A DNA stretch of 29,896 nt, taken from positions 1-29,896 of the forward strand of contig JBFGDZ010000021.1 of assembly GCA_041580375.1 (NCBI GenBank), written 5' to 3'. The DNA comes from JAPUIN01 sp041580375 (GTDB lineage Bacteria > Acidobacteriota > Polarisedimenticolia > Gp22-AA2). Within the stretch, counting starts at the first letter, position 1; every line of letters starts with the position of its first letter. The translations under genes were made by a program, and so were the position numbers. A model generated the notes under the pieces. It did no database searches. It saw only the letters and a list, made by a program, of their open reading frames with translations, and was not told where the DNA came from. Below are positions 25,717 through 29,896 of the stretch, one piece after another.

Positions 25717-26147
25717 GGCTCGCCTCCTCCGTCGTCCCGCGGCGCTGCATGCGTCCCCTCGTCCAGCATGCCACCGAAGATTCGCAACGCCTCCTCCTTG
25801 TCGATACCCAGCAGCCCCACCACCCGCGTCGCGGGGGCGAGGCTGCGGCGAAGCTGCTCCTGCCGGCGCTCGCGCGAACGGCCGCCGTCCACGGCGCGCA
25901 CGACGAGCGGCCGGCCCGGCCGCCTCTCCACCACCTCGTCCTGCTCCAGAAGGCCGTATGCCTTGCTGATCGTCATCGGGTTCACCCCCAGCTCCGAGGA
26001 GAGCGCGCGCGTCGACGGCAGCTCGTCCCCCGGCTTCAAAAGCCCGCTGGCGACGTGGAACCGGATCTGATCGATCAACTGGCGGTAGACCGGCACGCCG
26101 CTGTGCGGGTCGACGACGATGAGCGCGCGGACGTCCCTCTCCGTCAT
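25713..26147 (-). CDS. GntR-family regulator, YtrA subfamily
   Basis: A 144-residue protein from the ATG at 26147; a GTG three codons earlier (26156) is also possible. GGTGG five bases before the ATG favours the shorter form. The winged helix-turn-helix (about 14-75) reads VYRQLIDQIRFHVASGLL, then LPSTRALSSELGVNPMTISKAY and ERRPGRPLVV. The short C-terminal part, without a large effector domain, defines the YtrA group, which usually represses its own ABC-transporter operon. The stop overlaps the ATPase ATG. Its candidate operator TGTATTACA lies 25 bp upstream. Confidence 0.88.
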   Translation of the reverse strand: MTERDVRALIVVDPHSGVPVYRQLIDQIRFHVASGLLKPGDELPSTRALSSELGVNPMTISKAYGLLEQDEVVERRPGRPLVVRAVDGGRSRERRQEQLRRSLAPATRVVGLLGIDKEEALRIFGGMLDEGTHAAPRDDGGGEP

Positions 26148-26171
26148 GTTCGCCACCGCCCCGGGTTCAGG

Positions 26172-26230
26172 TGTATTACAAACATCATACGCCTCGGCCC
26201 ATACATACGCCGATCGTGTGTATATGTCAA
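26172..26230 (-). promoter_or_regulatory. Promoter and operator-like dyads of the GntR-ABC operon
   Basis: On the minus strand TTGACA (26230-26225), 17 bp, TATGTA (26207-26202) forms a plausible promoter. Two dyads are near it: TGTATTACA (26172-26180, a TGTA-T-TACA palindrome) and ATACATACG-CCGAT-CGTGTGTAT (26201-26223, 8 of 9 pairs) spanning the spacer and -10. GntR/YtrA repressors bind such short palindromes. This 60-bp stretch is markedly AT-richer than the surroundings. Confidence 0.5.
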
Positions 26231-26358
26231 GTAATACAGTTAGAGAATTCGAGTGGGTGCGTTAAATTATTGAAATAGATAGACTTGTTAAATGGAGGAG
26301 GGGGCCCGTGGGTCGTTCGTGCCCTCGGTTCCGGGGCGGCTCAGGGGGCGACGCCGGG

Positions 26359-26390
26359 CGGCGACGCTCGCTCGAAGGCGGGCGTCGCCG
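26359..26390 (-). other. GC-rich hairpin after the M13 peptidase gene
   Basis: CGGCGACGC (26359-26367) and GCGTCGCCG (26382-26390) form a perfect 9-bp stem with a 14-nt loop, 19 bp downstream of the peptidase stop on the minus strand. There is no T-run, so it may stabilise the 3' end or assist termination. The rest of 26148-26408 holds the GntR promoter; no gene was seen there. Confidence 0.4.
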
Positions 26391-26408
26391 TCCCGGTCGG
26401 AATCCGTT

Positions 26409-28511
26409 TCACCACACCTGGCACTGGTTCTTCGGGCGCATCGGCGAGCCGACCTTGCAGTTGAACGCCTTCGCGAAGGCCGGGTTGTGCGACATCGGCC
26501 CGTTGACGCGGAACTTCGCGGGCGAGTGCGAGTCGGTCGTCACCTGGAGCCGCTCGCGCTCCGCCGTCGTCACCGTGCACCATCCCTGCGCCCAGGCGAG
26601 GAAGAACAGCTGATCGTTCGTGAGGCCGTCGACGGCCGGCTCGGGCACGCCGTGCCGTTTCTCCCACAACTTGTACGCCTGGTACGCCTCCTTGAGGCCT
26701 CCGATGTCGGCGATGTTCTCGCCCAGCGTGAGCTGGCCGTTGACCTTCACGCCGGGCTCGACCTCGTATTGCGAGTAGGCGTCGTCGACGCACGCGGCCG
26801 CTTTCTGGAACCGCTCGCTCGCCTCGGGCTCCCACCACTCGTTCATCTGGCCCGAGGGGTCGAACTTGCGCCCCTGGTCGTCGAAACCGTGCGTCAGCTC
26901 GTGGCCGATGACTCCGCCGATCGCGCCGTAGTTCATCGCGGCGGGAAAGTCCCGATGGAAGAACGGCGGCTGCAGGATGCCGGCCGGGAACGCGATCTCG
27001 TTCAGCAGCGGATGGTAGTAAGCGTTGACCATCTGCGGCGTCATGAGCCACTCCTTCGGATCGACGGGGTTGCCGAGCTTCTGCGCCTGCCGGTCGAACT
27101 CGAACTCGGCCGCCGCCACGGCGTTGTGGAAGAATCCCTTCGGCCTGAGCTTCATGGTCGAATAGTCCAGCCACTCGTCCGGGTAGCCGATCTTGTTGCG
27201 CACGGCAGCCTTCTTCTCCAGGGCCCGCGCCCGCGTCTGCTCGTCCATCCACGTCAGCTTCGGCAGCGCCTGCTCGAACGCCGCCTCGATGTCGCGGATC
27301 ATCTCCTGGGCCACCTGCTTGCTCGAGCCGGCGAAACGGAGCTTCACGTAGACCTTGCCGACGACCTCACCGAGGGCGCCCTGCGTCGCGTCGACGCAGC
27401 GCTTCCAGCGCGGCTCCAGCTCCTGCTGACCGAGGAGCTTCTTGCCGTAGAAGTCGAACTCGGCGCCGACGAATGTGGCCGGCAGCAGGGACGACATCTC
27501 GCGCGTCGCATGCCAGCGCAGATAGGTCCTGAGCGTCTCCGGGCCGACCTCCCCGACGAGGCCGTTCAGCCTCTCGAAGAACTCGGGCGTCGCGACGCTG
27601 ATGTCGACCAGGTCCGGGTACCCGATCGCCCCCAGGAAGGCATCCCAGGGGAGATCCGGCGTCAGCTTCTTCAGGCCGGCGATGTCGATCTTGTTGTAGA
27701 GCCTCTCCACCTGCCTCATCTCAACGCGCGGCCGGGAGGCCTTCGCCAGCTCCGTCTCGAACGCCAGCACGTCGGCGGCGCGCCTCTTCGCCGCGGCCCC
27801 GTCCTCGCCCAGCAGGCCGAACACCGCCGTCACGTGCTTCTCGTAGTCCTTCAGGAGCGCGCGCTTCTTCTCGTCGTCGCTGAGGTAATAGTCGCGGTCG
27901 GGCATGCCGAGTCCGCCCTGGGACACGAAGGCGATGTTCAGTTCCGGGTTCTTGAAGTCCGGGATCGCGTCGATGTCGAACAGCACGTTCGCACCCCGCC
28001 GGTGAAGGCGGCCCGCGACGTCGAGGAGCGATGCGGCGTCCTTCACCGAGTCGATCTCGCGGAAGATCGGCTGCAGCGGCTTCGTCCCGGCCTTCTCCAC
28101 GCCCTTCTCGTCCATGCAGGTGCCGTAGAAGTATCCGACCCGCCGGCGATCGGGATCGTTCCCGGGGTTTTTCGCCGCGTCCTCGAGGATCTCCCGGATG
28201 ATCGTGCGGTTCTCCTCGCGGATGACGGAAAAGCTCCTCGTCCAGCGGCTCTCATCCGCCGGAAGCTCGGTGGTGTCGAGCCAGTTGCCGCAGGCGTAGC
28301 GGTAGAAGTCCTGGCAGGGATCGGCCGAGCGATCCATGGCGCCGAGGACGTCCTTCGCGATCTGCTGCGGCGTCAGGCGGTTGTTGCCCGACGTGGCACC
28401 GGCCGCGCTCGCGGACTCCGGAGCGGCCGGCGCTTCCGCGAATCCCGGACCGGCCAGCAACGCGAAACAAACGAGACAGACAAAGAGCGACAGCGATCTG
28501 AGGGGGGGCAT
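26409..28511 (-). CDS. pepO: M13-family metallopeptidase (neprilysin/PepO-like), secreted
   Basis: A 700-residue zinc endopeptidase with a signal peptide (about 1-25, SLFVCLVCFALLAGPGFAEA). The N-terminal M13 domain begins DPCQDFYRYACGNWL. The catalytic domain has the zinc motif HELTHGFDDQG (near residue 536) and GENIADIGG (near 595) supplying the third ligand, NAYYHPLLNEIAFPAG in the substrate cleft, and the typical C-terminal CQVW. It should degrade oligopeptides in the periplasm or outside the cell; it is the full length of bacterial M13 enzymes. The ATG is supported by AAGGAG eight bases upstream. It is probably transcribed alone. Confidence 0.93.
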   Translation of the reverse strand: MPPLRSLSLFVCLVCFALLAGPGFAEAPAAPESASAAGATSGNNRLTPQQIAKDVLGAMDRSADPCQDFYRYACGNWLDTTELPADESRWTRSFSVIREENRTIIREILEDAAKNPGNDPDRRRVGYFYGTCMDEKGVEKAGTKPLQPIFREIDSVKDAASLLDVAGRLHRRGANVLFDIDAIPDFKNPELNIAFVSQGGLGMPDRDYYLSDDEKKRALLKDYEKHVTAVFGLLGEDGAAAKRRAADVLAFETELAKASRPRVEMRQVERLYNKIDIAGLKKLTPDLPWDAFLGAIGYPDLVDISVATPEFFERLNGLVGEVGPETLRTYLRWHATREMSSLLPATFVGAEFDFYGKKLLGQQELEPRWKRCVDATQGALGEVVGKVYVKLRFAGSSKQVAQEMIRDIEAAFEQALPKLTWMDEQTRARALEKKAAVRNKIGYPDEWLDYSTMKLRPKGFFHNAVAAAEFEFDRQAQKLGNPVDPKEWLMTPQMVNAYYHPLLNEIAFPAGILQPPFFHRDFPAAMNYGAIGGVIGHELTHGFDDQGRKFDPSGQMNEWWEPEASERFQKAAACVDDAYSQYEVEPGVKVNGQLTLGENIADIGGLKEAYQAYKLWEKRHGVPEPAVDGLTNDQLFFLAWAQGWCTVTTAERERLQVTTDSHSPAKFRVNGPMSHNPAFAKAFNCKVGSPMRPKNQCQVW

Positions 28512-28728
28512 ATCGGTCTCTCCTTATTTTGAAGGGCGGTATCGTATCACGCCCGGAAGAGGGGGGCGGCCCCGGAATGGCCCGCCCGGCGGCCGCCGGC
28601 GCGGAACGCCGACGACTTGCGGGACTCCGGCGGGCCGCATACCCTCTCCGTGATCCGGCAGCCGCCGCGCGCCGGCCGCCGGCTGCGCTTCACGGCCGAA
28701 CTGAGGGCCCGGGCCCGAGGAGGGGACG

Positions 28729-29151
28729 ATGGCGGGAATCAACGTGAAACGATGGGTGATGGGCGGCGTCGTCGCCGGGATCATCGTGTTCATCCTGGAG
28801 GGGATGGCCAGCGTCCTGTACACCGGGCCGATGACCGAGGCACTCGAGCGGCACGGCCTGAGCATGGAGATGTCCGCGGGGATGTTCGTGCTCGCCCTGC
28901 TGGTCAGCCTGCTCGGTGGCCTCGTCGCGGTCTTCTTCTACGCGGCGGCCCGCCCGCGCTTCGGCCCCGGGCCGAAGACGGCGCTCATCGTCGCGGTCGC
29001 ACCGTTCGCCGGCGGATACTTGCTCTCGCTCATCGGCTACCACATGCTGGGTCTCTTTCCGGGCGGCCTGCTTCTCACGTGGGGCTGCATCGGCCTGATC
29101 GAGATGGTCGTCGCCACGATGGTGGGAGGCGCGATCTACAGGGAGGCGTAG
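28729..29151 (+). CDS. Small four-helix membrane protein, unknown function
   Basis: A 140-residue protein with four hydrophobic segments (about 8-28, 48-72, 84-104 and 110-134). No enzymatic motif is seen. Gly and Ala are frequent in the helices (GGVVAGIIVF, LLVSLLGGLVAVFF). The ATG is preceded by GAGGAGGGG with good spacing, and codon third positions are G/C-rich, which supports real coding. I do not recognise a family with confidence. It is convergent with the partial gene at the right edge. Confidence 0.75.
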   Translation: MAGINVKRWVMGGVVAGIIVFILEGMASVLYTGPMTEALERHGLSMEMSAGMFVLALLVSLLGGLVAVFFYAAARPRFGPGPKTALIVAVAPFAGGYLLSLIGYHMLGLFPGGLLLTWGCIGLIEMVVATMVGGAIYREA

Positions 29152-29168
29152 CGGGCCGGGGAATGGCG

Positions 29169-29894
29169 TCAGTCCCCAGCGATTCGCCCGGCGCACTCTC
29201 GTTCGTTCCAGGCTCCGCCCGGCACGCACCGGAGACGCGGGGGGGAGAGGCCCCAGATCCGCGCGCTCCAGGGCATTCGCGATCGGCCCATCGCACCCGC
29301 CGGGGCGGCGGGCGCCGTCGCGAAGCGATTCGGGTCCCGCCGGCCGGCCGGATAGGACCGCCCGGAGGCATCCGGGGCGGACGCGATGGCGCCGCCGGGC
29401 TCCTCCCGATCCCGACCGTCCCGCGCCGACAGGATCGGCGATCGCGGTCGCTCCTCCACGGGGATCCCCGCGGGGCCGTCGTCCCCGCCACGGACGTATC
29501 CGGGCGCTGTCGCCAGCTCGAACGGCGCCAGGTGGTGCACGCCGGCGGGCAGCGAGCCGCGGCCGTTCGTGCGGACGCGGAACGTCAGCACGGAGTAGTC
29601 GAGAAGCCTCCCGAGAACGAGCACGCCGCAGGAATCCCCGGATCGCCAGAGCGAACCGGTCACCTTGACCCTCGATCGCTCCTTGATGGGTCTGCGGGCA
29701 CCCAGCAGACCGACGATCTTCGGCAGATTCATGCAGAGGCCGAGCGGCCCGATTCGCAGGCAGGACCCCACATGGGCGTCCGCGCCCTCCGCCCGGGGCT
29801 CGAGCGCTGCGGCGAGCAGGCTCCCCCACGACCTCGGCGGCTTGATGAGCCCCGGTCCCAGCGCCTCGACCGATCGCACCTCGTCACGGTGCAG
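29169..29894 (-). CDS. Unknown protein, possible PilZ-like fold (5' partial)
   Basis: The frame is open to the right edge, so the start (if not the GTG at 29879) lies outside. Of the overlapping minus-strand frames this one has strongly G/C third positions along its whole length, as in the confirmed genes. The segment RRPIKERSRVKVTGSLW, then LGRLLDYSVLTFRV and PAGVHHLAPFELA, alternates like a small beta-barrel and has the RxxxxR-type start seen in PilZ domains, but the D/NxSxxG motif is imperfect (DYSVLT). The C-terminal 90 residues are Ala/Pro/Arg-rich and probably disordered. Function is not assigned; PilZ is a weak suggestion. Confidence 0.5.
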   Translation of the reverse strand: MHRDEVRSVEALGPGLIKPPRSWGSLLAAALEPRAEGADAHVGSCLRIGPLGLCMNLPKIVGLLGARRPIKERSRVKVTGSLWRSGDSCGVLVLGRLLDYSVLTFRVRTNGRGSLPAGVHHLAPFELATAPGYVRGGDDGPAGIPVEERPRSPILSARDGRDREEPGGAIASAPDASGRSYPAGRRDPNRFATAPAAPAGAMGRSRMPWSARIWGLSPPRLRCVPGGAWNERECAGRIAGD

Positions 29895-29896
29895 AC

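Noticed and set aside
26292..28532. 746-codon plus-strand frame
   Set aside because: Antisense to the M13 peptidase, which has the complete zinc motif and signal peptide.
28690..29829. 379-codon minus-strand frame near the right edge
   Set aside because: Arg/Ala/Pro-rich with no fold; overlaps the membrane-protein gene at 28729 and has worse codon bias than the frame ending at 29169.

Overview
The window is about 30 kb of GC-rich, densely coding bacterial DNA. The encoded envelope is Gram-negative: an outer-membrane barrel with an OmpA domain, and periplasmic enzymes. Gene content (FecR and DUF11/SdrD_B surface proteins, M13 peptidase, YtrA-type GntR/ABC operon, CarH-like regulator with photolyase, membrane urate-oxidase-like protein) fits Acidobacteriota or a related environmental phylum; this is inference. 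No rRNA, tRNA, CRISPR array, insertion sequence or phage gene was seen.

Layout. 2-8535 (+): a tightly packed operon of a very large surface/outer-membrane protein (5' end outside the window), a FecR-domain envelope protein and a Cache-HAMP histidine kinase. 8551-10397 (-): an LsrF-type thiolase/aldolase and an Fpg/Nei DNA glycosylase. 10548-12413 (+): a sigma-54 activator gene followed by a perfect -24/-12 promoter, a 48-codon ORF with an ideal ribosome-binding site, and a strong intrinsic terminator. 12405-16942 (-): MFS transporter, PAP2 phosphatase, carboxylesterase, CbiX-like chelatase, fasciclin protein and DUF378 protein. 17095-22032 (+): four genes joined by ATGA overlaps: CarH-like B12-binding MerR regulator, photolyase, SDR/DUF2867 protein and TudS (DUF523)-DUF1722 protein. 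22043-22813 (-): PuuD-like membrane protein. 22994-26147 (-): GntR regulator, ABC ATPase and ABC permease, again joined by 4-bp overlaps. 26409-28511 (-): M13 metallopeptidase. 28729-29151 (+): small membrane protein. 29169-end (-): partial unknown protein.

Two places stand out. (1) A sigma-54 promoter, small ORF and terminator unit of about 270 nt lies directly behind a sigma-54 activator whose receiver domain looks degenerate; it looks like a self-contained regulator plus small-output module. (2) A divergent promoter region at 16985-17077 has two sigma-70-type promoters back to back. Each is overlapped by a pair of (T)(A/T)GACA elements spaced exactly 11 bp, the geometry expected for a CarH/LitR-type regulator. 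It would place a photolyase operon on one side and DUF378/fasciclin genes (with a CbiX chelatase beyond a terminator) on the other side under possible B12/light control. The regulator keeps the W-x9-EH and HExxG-type cobalamin features but has Arg where Thermus CarH has His132.
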